A DNA stretch of 64,000 nucleotides from CAYQMF01 sp964418595 (GCA_964418595.1 CAYQMF010000021.1:1-64000), one strand, 5' to 3'. Positions 38,541-47,539 are shown, counted from the stretch's first letter. A program made the numbers and translations. The notes: generated by a model not told the origin, from the sequence alone.

Positions 38541-40225
38541 CCTTGGCAACGCTGGAGAATCAGCGGGCCGGATCAAGTCGTTACGCTCCGGCGGGGTTGT
38601 CAGCCTGGATGCTTGGGATTGTGATGCCTTCCGTCTTGGTTGCGCAAGTGTCTGGCGGCGTAGATCCAATCCCTCATCTCGAAGCTTGGACGAAAGCCTA
38701 CCAGAAGGACGAGATCGACCTGGTAGACGTTGGAAGTGCTGGACGGGCGCGGTGGCGAGTCCCGGTCGAAATGCGGGTTGGCATGACGTCCCCGCCGGGA
38801 GAGCTGAACCAGCTGAAGGATCTGGTTGGATGCGCACTCGCGTCCAGTGGCCGCGCCGGCGTCGAGGCAGTTTTAGGTCTATTGTATGCGTCCAGTGTAA
38901 GAGGGAATACTTGGCGGTGGGACTATCCAGTGCTCCGGGGAGTGGTGGAATCGTCTTTCGAGTCCCCAACGCCCGAAACATGCAAGTACCTCCTGGCCAT
39001 CGCGAATGGCAGTGATATCAAGGACTTGCCGCTTAGAATCGGGGCCGTCGACATGATGGCAAGCTGTGCTACTCATTACGCACCTTCAAGTATCGCCCCA
39101 CTACTGTGGGATGGTTGCGCGAGCGTTCGGGCTTCCGCGGTCCATGTGCTGGAGCGCATACGTGGTGACGCGGCCGTTGATCTTCTATGTATGGCGCTGC
39201 GCAGCGAAAGGGACGCCGAGGTCATCGACGCAGCCACCAGAACGCTTGTCAGCTTGCTCAAGCCCCCATATGGCTCTCCACCCAACAAGCAAAGGGTCCT
39301 GATTCAATCTGCGGCATTGTCGGCTTTAGAGAGGATTGATCCGTCGTCACACAGGACGGTGGCACGACTGGCTCAGTTGCTCCAGGAGCACGGAGATCGC
39401 GACGTAGTTGTTGGCCTGATCAAGTTCCTGGGCGGGCTGAGAAATGCCGACCCTCGTCGGCTTGTGGAAGTGCGGCATATCAAAGAGTGTCGAGGGGTGG
39501 TTCTGGATGCTCTGAACGACATTACCGGCGCGGGACTTCGAGACGGGAGCGCAGCGGCATGGGCGGATTGGTGGAATCGCCACGGCGACGGCCCCCTGAG
39601 GACTCGCGAGCGAGAATACCGTGGACCATCAGCAACCGCCGCTGTGCGCAGGCGGGATGGGACCTTCTTTGGCGTGCCCGTAACCGCGCGGCAGGTGGTC
39701 TTTGTTGTGGATGCATCCGGGAGCATGGGCGAGTCGGCGCTTCGGAATCCAGACGGACGTTGGTCGAGTCCGACGCGATTCGATATCGCCAGGCGAGAGG
39801 TAGCTTCGGCGATTGAGGGCTTGGACTCGAACGATATGTTTGGATTGGTGGTCTTCTCAGCGAAGGCACGAGTCTGGAGGTCGCGCCTGGCTCTAGCTTC
39901 TCCTGGTAATAGGGAGGAGGCCATCAGATTCCTTGGAGCCTTCAGAACGGGTGGATCGACTGCCTTGTGGGATGCACTGGAGTCGGGGATGATGATTACC
40001 GCGAGCGGGGGCGGTGTAGAGGTGGATCCGGTCGATGAGTTGTTGATCGTCAGCGATGGACGAGAGATCCAACAGAGCGAAACCAGTAGGAACCTAGTCA
40101 ACGTAGCACGAAGAGTGGGTCTTCGCGTGCGGGCAGTCGCCGTTGGGCGGGCCCTTGAGGGGAACCATCTTGCAGTACTTGCTCGGGCAACCGGCGGGAG
40201 TTTCTTGACGTTTGCCACGCAGTAG
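38537..40225 (+). CDS. VWA-domain protein with HEAT-like N-terminal half
   Basis: 562 aa. A hydrophobic segment near the start (LSAWMLGIVMPSVLVAQ) suggests export. Residues 70-340 hold HEAT-like helices (for example VRASAVHVLERIRGDAAVDLLCMAL) ending in AAAWADWWNRHGDGP. The VWA domain starts at QVVFVVDASGSMGES (about 385-400), with a complete MIDAS DxSxS, GGSTALWDALESGM for the Thr, and IVSDGREI for the second Asp. VWA domains bind protein ligands through a divalent metal. A host protein in this window (62941-63747) has the same DW..WWN-type ending after HEAT repeats. GTG overlaps the previous stop. GC is low. Confidence 0.75.
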   Translation: MTLATLENQRAGSSRYAPAGLSAWMLGIVMPSVLVAQVSGGVDPIPHLEAWTKAYQKDEIDLVDVGSAGRARWRVPVEMRVGMTSPPGELNQLKDLVGCALASSGRAGVEAVLGLLYASSVRGNTWRWDYPVLRGVVESSFESPTPETCKYLLAIANGSDIKDLPLRIGAVDMMASCATHYAPSSIAPLLWDGCASVRASAVHVLERIRGDAAVDLLCMALRSERDAEVIDAATRTLVSLLKPPYGSPPNKQRVLIQSAALSALERIDPSSHRTVARLAQLLQEHGDRDVVVGLIKFLGGLRNADPRRLVEVRHIKECRGVVLDALNDITGAGLRDGSAAAWADWWNRHGDGPLRTREREYRGPSATAAVRRRDGTFFGVPVTARQVVFVVDASGSMGESALRNPDGRWSSPTRFDIARREVASAIEGLDSNDMFGLVVFSAKARVWRSRLALASPGNREEAIRFLGAFRTGGSTALWDALESGMMITASGGGVEVDPVDELLIVSDGREIQQSETSRNLVNVARRVGLRVRAVAVGRALEGNHLAVLARATGGSFLTFATQ

Positions 40226-40356
40226 AGGGTGTGAACTCTGGCAAACAGCAACCAGGGACTGAGCGAGCACATTCCGGGAACTGGAGTGGCGGCACAACCC
40301 CGAGATGGAGCGTCACCCGCTCGTGCTGGCACTCTCCTCGGTGCGCGAGGTGTACA

Positions 40357-41517
40357 GGTTCAGTGTTTCTCCGACACCTGGTGCTCCTATGTCATGCGGC
40401 GTCGCTCGGGTCTTGGGTCTGGGTCTGAGGTAGTTCCGGCACCTCCCAGGACAGCCTGGGCAGGTCGCGGAGTTCGAGCAGCTCCTTGAGCGCCGCCGCC
40501 GGCGTCCGGCGGTTGAGGCGGTAGCCCCGGTGGCTGCGCTGGAGGTTGTAGTAGGCGAGGAAGCGGTCGAGGTCGCGCTGGATCTCGTCGGGCTCGAGAT
40601 ACCAGGTCTGCCGGCCTGCGACGCGGAAGCACTGGTCGAGCAGCGTCCGGTTCATCCGCTCGACAAAGCCGTTGGTCCGCGGCGACCGCACCTTGGTCGT
40701 GCGATGCTCGATGCCGTGGAGGGCGAGCAGCAGTTCGTACGGATGCGACTCCGCCTTGCCGCAGAACTCGCGGCCGTTGTCGGTGAGGATGGCCTTCACG
40801 TCCACGCCGAGATCCTCATAGAAGGGCAGCACGCGCTCGTGCAGCAGTTCGCACGCGGTGATGGGCATCTTCGAGGTGTACACCTTGGCGAAGGCGAACG
40901 AGCAGGACACGTCGATCGCGACCTGGACGTAGACCTTGCCGACGCCCTTGAGCGAGCCCCAGTAGAAGGTGTCCTGGTTGAGGAGATCGCCGGGTTTCTC
41001 GGCCTCGCCGTGGCGGCAGCGGAACTCCGTACTGTGCTTCTCGAGGAGCTCGATCTGCCTCGGCGAAAGCTGGAACGTCGTGTCGCGCGCGTGGTGCTCG
41101 AGGCGGAGCAGCCGCTTGTGGCGGGACTCGATGTCGTGACGGAGCCAGACGTCGCGCACGCCGGTCGGGCTGACCTGGATGCCCTGCAGGCGGAGTTCGT
41201 TCGATACGCGCTGGGCGCCGTGCGTCGGGAAGGTGAGCGCGTACTGGAGGATGCGCTCCTCGATCTCGGGAGCGACGCGGTTGGGATGCGGAGTCCGGGG
41301 GCCCCGCTTCTGCTCGACGAGGGCATCGACGCCGCCGGTCTGGAAGGCGCGTCGGATCTCGTAGAAGGAGTTGCGGTGGTAGCCCATCACGCGGCAGGCC
41401 TTGGAGACGTTGCCGAGTTCCTCGGCGAGCTGGAGTAGCGAGAGCTTGCGTCGGGTAGCTTGGGAAGCAGCGGTCATTTGGTGCTCTGGTCTTCGGGGTT
41501 TTCGTCAACACCGAATC
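40357..41517 (-). mobile_element. IS481-family insertion sequence (boundaries approximate)
   Basis: Surrounds the transposase at 40392-41477. Imperfect terminal match: GTTCAGTGTT at 40358-40367 versus ATTCGGTGTT read in reverse from 41516, each followed toward the inside by a GA-ACC...GC-CC pattern. The TGT ends are usual for IS481. No clear target-site duplication is visible, so ends are uncertain by about ten bases. It inserted into the tRNA-Leu element downstream of the VWA gene. Confidence 0.6.
40392..41477 (-). CDS. IS481-type DDE transposase
   Basis: 361 aa. N-terminal helix-turn-helix (RRKLSLLQLAEELGNVSKACRVMGYHRNSFYEIRRAF), then the RNase-H-like rve domain with candidate catalytic Asp169 (NQDTFYWG), Asp233 (LTDNGREFCG) and Glu273 (NGFVERMNRTL), and a C-terminal LAYYNLQRSHRGYRLNRRTPAAAL. 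It cuts and joins the ends of the IS. It appears intact, so the IS may be active or recently arrived. It is the only minus-strand gene in the element. Confidence 0.92.
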   Translation of the reverse strand: MTAASQATRRKLSLLQLAEELGNVSKACRVMGYHRNSFYEIRRAFQTGGVDALVEQKRGPRTPHPNRVAPEIEERILQYALTFPTHGAQRVSNELRLQGIQVSPTGVRDVWLRHDIESRHKRLLRLEHHARDTTFQLSPRQIELLEKHSTEFRCRHGEAEKPGDLLNQDTFYWGSLKGVGKVYVQVAIDVSCSFAFAKVYTSKMPITACELLHERVLPFYEDLGVDVKAILTDNGREFCGKAESHPYELLLALHGIEHRTTKVRSPRTNGFVERMNRTLLDQCFRVAGRQTWYLEPDEIQRDLDRFLAYYNLQRSHRGYRLNRRTPAAALKELLELRDLPRLSWEVPELPQTQTQDPSDAA

Positions 41518-41853
41518 TACCTAGAGGCACCAGGTGGCCGCGCTCGTGTACGGACACTTGCGGCGGCCGACTGTCGGGGAAACACCAATCCAGCACACGC
41601 GAGGAGCAGGTTCCTTGCTATCGGTTCAGATCGCCCTGACCGAGGCTGACCGCGTCGCACTTCCCGACCCAGTGCTGCGGGCGTGGGGATCGAGTCCACC
41701 GGCCCGTCAGGTTGCACGTGCAACCCAAAGCCGCGAAACCGGTCGATTCACAGCGACAACCCGCGACCCGCAGAGACCCCTTGCGAACCCCGTCCTCGGC
41801 CTCTAACCTGCCGTTTGTCCTGTTCTTCCCAGCTTCCGCGTCCGCGCCCCGGC
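41518..41853. other. Right-end non-coding segment of the element
   Basis: 336 bases between the IS and attR with no supported gene. It holds the second copy of the 19-bp palindromic repeat (41710-41728). Short open frames here show no family resemblance. Confidence 0.5.
41710..41728 (+). repeat. 19-bp repeat with 14-bp palindrome, right copy
   Basis: GGTTGCACGTGCAACCCAA, identical to 28687-28705 and in the same orientation. It lies 125 bases inside attR, while the left copy lies 86 bases inside attL. Placement near both ends is what arm-type integrase or excisionase sites would show. Confidence 0.75.
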
Positions 41854-41889
41854 TACCACTTGTGGGTTCAAGTCCCACCTCCGGCACCA
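41854..41889 (+). repeat. attR: right 36-bp direct repeat
   Basis: Exact copy of tRNA-Leu bases 28565-28600 (variable arm, T-arm, acceptor 3' strand, CCA). No 5' half of a tRNA precedes it, so it is a recombination scar and not a second tRNA gene. Confidence 0.93.
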
Positions 41890-42391
41890 ACCGCCTGGCC
41901 ATCGCGCCCGGGATCGCGGCCCGGTTCGGCGGCAACGGCGCCGACGGTTGCCTCGTGGTGACGCAGGGCACGGTGACCGTAGACACCTCGGCGCGCCGTG
42001 GTGGCTTCGACGACACGTCGATCACCATCGCCGCCGGCACCGAGCTGCGCCTCCTGGGCGCGTGGCGGAGGCCTGCATGGGGATCGATCCCCTTTTCGTA
42101 CTGCACGGAGTGCTGCGCAACGCCGACGAGTACCGTGACCACGCGTGCGCTCGCCGATCGTCACGGCATGCTCGTCGTTGCGCCGCGCTTCGTGAGCCCC
42201 GACGACGTCCAACTTGTAGTGCTCGACGCGGGCTCGGCGACCTGGCCGATGCCGATCTCTGTCAGCTCGCTGCTCGGCCTCGCCTTCTACCAGCAGATGG
42301 CGATCGTCGAGCCCGGTGCCAGCCCGGCCGGAATGATCCTCAGCGACGGCCTGGCCAACGTGATCGGCGCGCAGCGCGCCCGCTCACCGGC
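41890..42391 (+). pseudogene. Remnant of a secreted protein C-terminus
   Basis: Directly right of attR, one frame reads through TVTVDTSARRGGFDDTSITIAAGTEL and, after a break in sense, GLAFYQQMAIVEPGASPAGMILSDGLANVIGA. The last block looks like the end of the C-terminal domain of the secreted proteins at 42532-44127 (SQMAVVDFGAAHPL..TNGMEMTIGG) and 50934-52655 (APLNIAVSNGVVLRFGT). There is no start, signal peptide or stop at the expected place. Best read as decayed host sequence next to the insertion site. Confidence 0.5.
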
Positions 42392-42531
42392 CGTTCGCCA
42401 CCGACGCCCCGACGCTCGGCGACGACGACCGCATGGCCCGGGCAACCGCCAACGCATGGCAGCCGAGGCGCTCACGTCGTGCGCCTCACCCCGTGACCGG
42501 CGCCCCGACGCCGGCGGAATTCGGATGGTGC

Positions 42532-44127
42532 CTACTGGTTGCCGCCGATCGTCATCTCCATGCCGTTCGTGGTGACCACCTTGAGCGGGTGTGCGGCGCC
42601 GAAGTCGACCACGGCCATCTGCGAGTGCACGAGGCCGCCCACGGCACCGACCGCGCTGCACGGAATCGTCACGGGCATCACGAGGCGACCGGTCCCGTCC
42701 GTGAGCCCACCGATGGACAGGAGCTGCGTCAAGTGCAAGAAGCACCCCGTCATGCCGATCGCGTCGAGCGGGATGTTCTGGCGGCCCGCACCGATCAGCA
42801 CTGCCGCGGGTGCGGATGCCCGCGCGTTGCTCAGCTCCCAGCTGATCTGGTAGCCGATCTCCGCGGTGCCGCCGATCGTGTGTACCGGCCGCAGGCCGCC
42901 GGTCCCCTGGCAGCTGGTGCCGTAGCTGACATAGCCGCCGCCGGTCCGCGGGCCACCGAGGTAGAAGCCGTACGCCGGCGTTGGGTCGGATGCGAGGCAC
43001 CCGCCCGCGAGAACGACCAGCGGTCCCGACATCGCGACGCTGAATGGGATGGAGCAGGCCGTTCCCGGAACGGGCAGCGTGCGCATCGTCCACGCGTCGA
43101 GGCGCGTGCGATCCACCGGGTCGTAGACGAATCCTGTCCGGAGACCGGCGCCGTCCACTGCGAGGACCACCACGCGTCCCTCCGTCGCCGGATCGCGCGA
43201 GAGGGCCGCGTCCGCTCCGAAGTAGGCCTCGCCCCGTTGGAAGACCCAACGTTCGTTCCAGTTGCCGATCATGTCGCGAACGAACACCCAACACTTCTGG
43301 GCCCTGTGATGTCCGAACACCGCGACGTCGCCGTGCAGGTCCACCCGCCCACTCATGCTGTTGCCCAGCGGGAAGCTCAACGAGAACGACCCCGACGGGA
43401 TCCATTGGCCGAGGAAGAGGTCGTAGAAGTAGACGCGGGATCCCGTGAACCCGGTGAGGTCGCACGCCACTGCGAGCCGCGGGCCCAGCGTCGGTCCCAC
43501 GCCCAGCGCGACGTGGTACCCGAAGTTCCCGGCGTCTCCGGCGGGTGCGTTCAACGACACGCCCGGCGCATGGCTGGCGACGCTGGTCCAGCCGGCGATC
43601 GGCCTGCCGTAGAGACACACGCGGCCTCCTCCGCCGAGCCCGATGGCGATGATGTCGTCGGAGATCGCGATGGACGTCGAGGAGAATCCGCCAGGCAGAG
43701 TGAGCCTGGCTGATTGCCACGTCGAGCCCACCTTGACCAGGACCCAAGCAATCTCGGGAATGCCATCCCTGCCGATGCCGAGGGCGGCGAGGGTGTTGCC
43801 GCGGATGGCAACCTTGGTTCCGAAACGGTGTCGGTCGCCGCCGATGGGATTCGCGATCTCGTCGGTCAACGTCCAGGTGCCTGGCGTGGGATTCCGCCGG
43901 AACAAGAACACCCGCCCGGACTCGGTGACGCCACACGTGGTCCCGGGACCCTCGGAAGCGTAGGGAGCCCCGACCGCGGCGGTGTCGCCATCGATCGCGA
44001 TGGACGCCCCGAAGCCCGTCGTGGCGCAGGCTGGCAGCGTCGGGGTGAGCACCTCGGGAGTGAGGCACTGCGCGCCGAGAAAAGACGTCAATGAGAGCGG
44101 CAGCAGGACACGGGACAGGAGACTCAT
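42532..44127 (-). CDS. Secreted FG-GAP-like protein with shared C-terminal domain
   Basis: 531 aa. ATG at 44127 with GGAGT upstream and signal peptide MSLLSRVLLPLSLTSFLGAQ. Residues 30-400 are repeated beta blocks of FG-GAP type (GASIAIDGDTAAVGAPYASEG, FGTKVAIRGNTLAALGIG, STSIAISDDIIAIGLGG, SGRVDLHGDVAVFGHH), expected to form a propeller. A C-terminal domain of about 125 residues starts SYGTSCQGTGGLRPVH and ends TNGMEMTIGG; similar domains occur elsewhere in this window. Probably exported or surface located; ligand unknown. Confidence 0.75.
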   Translation of the reverse strand: MSLLSRVLLPLSLTSFLGAQCLTPEVLTPTLPACATTGFGASIAIDGDTAAVGAPYASEGPGTTCGVTESGRVFLFRRNPTPGTWTLTDEIANPIGGDRHRFGTKVAIRGNTLAALGIGRDGIPEIAWVLVKVGSTWQSARLTLPGGFSSTSIAISDDIIAIGLGGGGRVCLYGRPIAGWTSVASHAPGVSLNAPAGDAGNFGYHVALGVGPTLGPRLAVACDLTGFTGSRVYFYDLFLGQWIPSGSFSLSFPLGNSMSGRVDLHGDVAVFGHHRAQKCWVFVRDMIGNWNERWVFQRGEAYFGADAALSRDPATEGRVVVLAVDGAGLRTGFVYDPVDRTRLDAWTMRTLPVPGTACSIPFSVAMSGPLVVLAGGCLASDPTPAYGFYLGGPRTGGGYVSYGTSCQGTGGLRPVHTIGGTAEIGYQISWELSNARASAPAAVLIGAGRQNIPLDAIGMTGCFLHLTQLLSIGGLTDGTGRLVMPVTIPCSAVGAVGGLVHSQMAVVDFGAAHPLKVVTTNGMEMTIGGNQ

Positions 44128-44274
44128 CGGGTTACTCCGGGCAGCGAGGGAAGGTCCAGCTTGCGATGACCACGCCGGCCAGCGCGCGCGGGGCGTGCCC
44201 GGAGGGCGCAAGGCATGCCGCCGATCCGTCGGCCGGATCCAGAAACATGGGCGCGCGCCGGCGGCCGCCGTCCG

Positions 44275-47200
44275 TCAGTGCGGCAGGGCGTCCGCGACCG
44301 GAACCGTCAGGCACATCACTTCGCCGCTGAGGCCGGCCGCCACGAAACGGCGGCCGTCGGCCGAGAGATCGGCGGTCTGGAAGCCACGTGGGTCGAGCAG
44401 GAATCGCAGGATCGTCGAGCCGCCGGACGGATCCAGCACCACGATGTGTCCGTCTCTGGTCGCGGCCACCAGCCGGTTCCCTTCCGGCAGGAACCCTCCT
44501 TGGGCGAAGCTTGCGTGTGGGATCTCCAGCGCGGTGGCGAAGGTGTCGAGATCGAGCAGGACCACGCGCTGGTTGGCTGCGACGGCCAGCGTGCCCCCAT
44601 CCGGCGCGACCGTCACGTGGTCGACACCCGGCAGCGCAGCGCTCGCGCTGCGCTGCAGGCTGTGCGCATCGAAGCGGTGCAGAGCCTTGGGGTCGTTGGC
44701 GTAGAACTCGCGGCCGTCGGGGTGCCAGGCCATCCCACAGAGACGCCCGTGCAGGTCGACGCGCCGCACGACCTGGGTGGCGAGATCGACGAGGACGACC
44801 TGGTTGGTACGGTCGACGGTGAGCGCGCGCGTCCCGTCCGGGGACAGCGCCAGCGGCGAGGCCCAACCGACCGCCAGATCGAACCGGCGCAGCACCTCGC
44901 CCGTGCGCGCGTCCCACTCCGTCAGGTGGCGGTCAGGGCCTACGCCCAGGATCGCGGTCCCGTCGCGCGTCCACGCGACTGCCCGCATCGGATCGGGAGA
45001 AGCCGGAATGCACAGGGCACGGCGGCCCGACGCCACCTCCCAGATCCACAGCGACCGGTCCCAGCCCGCGCCGGCGACGCGTGCGCCGTCGGGCGACAGC
45101 TCGACGCGCAGGATCTCGCGGCCGGAGCCCCGGAGCACGCGCCTCGTGGCAGGCAGGTCGGGAGCCCAACGGCGCACCTCGCCATCGACCTCGCCCGACA
45201 GCAGCCACTGCGGTGCCACGTGCGTGGCGTGCGTCGTCTGCATCGTCCGATGCCCGACCAGCAGGGTAGGGGGTACGTCGGTGACCGCGAGCCACATCGA
45301 GTGCCGGCCAAGCAGTTGCCCTCGCCACATGCTCCGGTTGGAGACGCGCCGGCCGCGGCGCGGCCAGTGCTGCGTCGAGCGCACGTTGCCGGTCCGGATG
45401 TCGACGTGCTGCACCTGCTCGCTCTCCACCCCAACGTACAGGACCTGTCCGTGGATCTCGAACTGGACGAAGTCGCTGTCCCCCGCTGCATGCGGCGCTG
45501 TCCAGCGCTCCGCCAACGTGCGCGCGTCGAGCAGTCTCGTTCCCGCGGCGGTCACGGCGGCCACCGAGTCACCGAGCGGCGATGCCGCGAGCTGCTGGAT
45601 CGGCTCATCCGACGGCGCCGTCGCCAGGATCGCCCCGCTTGCGGCGTCGCGCGCGGCGAGTCCGCCCTCGCGCAGCGCGGCATACACCCGCCGGCCGTCG
45701 ATGCTGAACGCCACGGGCGACCTGGTCTGCGCTTCCGCATTCCAGCGGGGAGTCCCATCCGGAAGATCCCAGACGTGCAGGAAGCCGTTCGCCGTGGTCG
45801 CCGCGAACACTTCCGCACCCGCGTGGAGGGACACGAACTGCACCCAACCCGGTGTGCTGCACACGAAGCGCCGGGCTCGCGGTTCGAGGTCCCAAACCTG
45901 GACCTCGTTCGGTCCACCCGCCACGAAGTAGCTGCCGTCGGGGGCCAGCGCGAGCGCAGTCACCGACGAGCCGCATTGTGCTACCGGTTCACCGCCGGTT
46001 GCCATCGCCGCCAGCAGCCGCCACTCCCAACCGCGCAGGTCGCGCGGGCACTCGTCGAGAGCGGCGCGGATTGCGACGGTGCTGTCGCCGTCTTCGTACA
46101 GGCGGAGTGCCGCCGCGAGCTGCTGGCGGTAGAGGTTGCGTTCCAGGCCGGCGAGGTTGTCGACCGCTTCGCGCCGCGCAGCGTCGAGGGCCTCGTTGGT
46201 CGTCCGGAGACGCGATCGGTTGGCTGCTTGCAGGAGGTTCAGCGTGACGAGGGCGGCGACCACCGTGGCCATGGTGCCCGCGATCCCGATCGCGAGCCCC
46301 CGGTTGCGGCGCACCCACTGCCGCAGCGTCTGCCAGGGCCCGCGGCCGTAGGCGGCGACCACCCGCGTCTCGAGGAAGGCGCGCAGGTCCTCGACCATGG
46401 CCGCGACGGTCGGATAGCGGTCGCTCGGGGACCGCGCGATCGACTTGCTGACGATGGCGGCCAGCTCCGGCGGCACGTTTGGCGCGAGCCGATGCAACGG
46501 CGTCGGCAGCGAGTGGCGGATCGCGGCGAGGACGGCCAGCGTCGTCGTCTCGGTGAGCTGGTCCGCGAACGGTCGCCGCCCGGTCAGGCCCTCGTACAGG
46601 ATCGCACCGAGCGCGTACTGGTCCGTGTGCGCGCCGACGGCGTCGCGGTCGCCGCTCGCCTGCTCCGGCGCCATGTACGCTGGTGTGCCAATCTGGTCGC
46701 CGGTGCGGGTCCACGTCGACGGATTGGCATCGCCGTCGCTCGGCGTGCGCCGGTCGGGCTCGCCGATCCGCTTGGCGAGCCCCCAGTCCATCACCCGCAC
46801 CTCGCCGAAGCGGCCGACCATGATGTTGCTCGGCTTGAGGTCACGGTGGACGACGCCGCAGGCGTGCGCGTAGGCGACCGCCTCGCACGCCGGCAGGAGG
46901 GTCTGCACGACCTGCACCATCGCGGTGCCCGCACCATGCCCGCCGCGCAGGTCGGCGAATACCGCGTCGAGCGTCCGGCCCTCGACCTCGGGCATCACCA
47001 GGAATGGCCGGCCCTGCTCGTCGACGCCGAAGTCGACGACGGTCAGGATCGCGGGATGCTGCAGGCCGCTCATCACGCGGGCCTCGCCGAGGAACCGGGC
47101 GAGCCGGCGGACGAGCCGGGCGTCGAGCGGCGTCGCGTGGACCGCGACGGGCAGGATCTTCTTCACCAGCGTCCGGTCGAGGCGCACGTCGCGCACGCGG

Positions 47201-47526
47201 CGGATCTCGGCCATGCCGCCGCGCGCCAGCAGACCGAGGTCTTGGTACTCCTGGCGCGGCGCGGCGGCCCGCGTCAACTCGTCGAGGACGCTCGCTTGCC
47301 GGCCGGCCGCGACCCCGTGGCCGACGAGGCTCTGCGCGAGCTGGTAGTCGGCGTGCAGCGCGAGGAGCCGTTCGCGGTCCTGCGGATGGTCGCCCAGCAG
47401 GTCGTCGATGTCGCCGCGCGACGGATCGCTGAGGTGCGTGTGCAGCAGCGCGAACAGCCGATCGTCGTCGGCCTCGGCCACGTCCGAGGACGACGGATGC
47501 TCGCGGGATGGGTGCGGCTCCACCAT
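44275..47526 (-). CDS. Ser/Thr protein kinase with TM segment and WD40 sensor (copy A)
   Basis: 1083 aa from the ATG at 47526. Kinase domain (about 95-375): LGLLARGGMAEI as an atypical Gly loop, catalytic Lys in RTLVKKIL, HRDLKPSN, DWGLAKRI in place of DFG, and GTPAYMAPEQ. TM about 408-432 (GLAIGIAGTMATVVAALVTLNLL), then a WD40 propeller to the end (many VAFSPDG-like blocks: LALAPDGSYFVAGG, VELSPDGARVAGAG, TADLSADGRRFVAAG). Eukaryotic-like receptor kinase; the propeller side presumably senses a ligand. It starts 14 bases after the stop of copy B, in the same direction. Bases 46295-47226 are identical to copy B, while the propellers differ. Confidence 0.9.
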   Translation of the reverse strand: MVEPHPSREHPSSSDVAEADDDRLFALLHTHLSDPSRGDIDDLLGDHPQDRERLLALHADYQLAQSLVGHGVAAGRQASVLDELTRAAAPRQEYQDLGLLARGGMAEIRRVRDVRLDRTLVKKILPVAVHATPLDARLVRRLARFLGEARVMSGLQHPAILTVVDFGVDEQGRPFLVMPEVEGRTLDAVFADLRGGHGAGTAMVQVVQTLLPACEAVAYAHACGVVHRDLKPSNIMVGRFGEVRVMDWGLAKRIGEPDRRTPSDGDANPSTWTRTGDQIGTPAYMAPEQASGDRDAVGAHTDQYALGAILYEGLTGRRPFADQLTETTTLAVLAAIRHSLPTPLHRLAPNVPPELAAIVSKSIARSPSDRYPTVAAMVEDLRAFLETRVVAAYGRGPWQTLRQWVRRNRGLAIGIAGTMATVVAALVTLNLLQAANRSRLRTTNEALDAARREAVDNLAGLERNLYRQQLAAALRLYEDGDSTVAIRAALDECPRDLRGWEWRLLAAMATGGEPVAQCGSSVTALALAPDGSYFVAGGPNEVQVWDLEPRARRFVCSTPGWVQFVSLHAGAEVFAATTANGFLHVWDLPDGTPRWNAEAQTRSPVAFSIDGRRVYAALREGGLAARDAASGAILATAPSDEPIQQLAASPLGDSVAAVTAAGTRLLDARTLAERWTAPHAAGDSDFVQFEIHGQVLYVGVESEQVQHVDIRTGNVRSTQHWPRRGRRVSNRSMWRGQLLGRHSMWLAVTDVPPTLLVGHRTMQTTHATHVAPQWLLSGEVDGEVRRWAPDLPATRRVLRGSGREILRVELSPDGARVAGAGWDRSLWIWEVASGRRALCIPASPDPMRAVAWTRDGTAILGVGPDRHLTEWDARTGEVLRRFDLAVGWASPLALSPDGTRALTVDRTNQVVLVDLATQVVRRVDLHGRLCGMAWHPDGREFYANDPKALHRFDAHSLQRSASAALPGVDHVTVAPDGGTLAVAANQRVVLLDLDTFATALEIPHASFAQGGFLPEGNRLVAATRDGHIVVLDPSGGSTILRFLLDPRGFQTADLSADGRRFVAAGLSGEVMCLTVPVADALPH
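46295..47226 (-). repeat. Identical segment of kinase A (pairs with 49578-50509)
   Basis: About 932 bases covering most of the kinase domain up to just before the TM core match 49578-50509 at a constant offset of 3283; no mismatch was found by eye. Immediately outside, both sides diverge. Confidence 0.85.
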
Positions 47527-47539
47527 CGTGCCGGCAAGC

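Larger units (their letters stand above)
28565..41889. mobile_element. 13.3-kb integrated element at tRNA-Leu, phage-satellite-like
   Basis: Bounded by perfect 36-bp direct repeats, the left one being the intact 3' end of tRNA-Leu(CAA). Contents in order: tyrosine integrase, unknown protein, DUF1580 HTH protein, primase/helicase, TubC-like protein, ParB-domain protein, TAGT-like glycosyltransferase, two small terminase-region proteins, three secreted or membrane cargo proteins of lower GC, and an IS481 insertion. All genes except the transposase are on the plus strand. No large terminase, portal, capsid or tail gene is present. This fits an integrative satellite better than a prophage; a decayed prophage is the main alternative. 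Confidence 0.85.

Noticed and set aside
40364..41510. Exact IS481 ends with target duplication
   Set aside because: TGTT ends exist on both sides but flanking bases (TTCAG and CCGAA) do not repeat, so the limits are given only approximately.
41854..41889. Second tRNA-Leu
   Set aside because: Only the 3' 36 bases are present, with no D-arm or anticodon arm upstream; it is attR.
41712..42575. Open frame across attR as an intact gene
   Set aside because: It begins in element end sequence, crosses the tRNA-derived repeat and lacks a signal peptide or a sensible end; only the middle resembles a known domain, so it is called a remnant.
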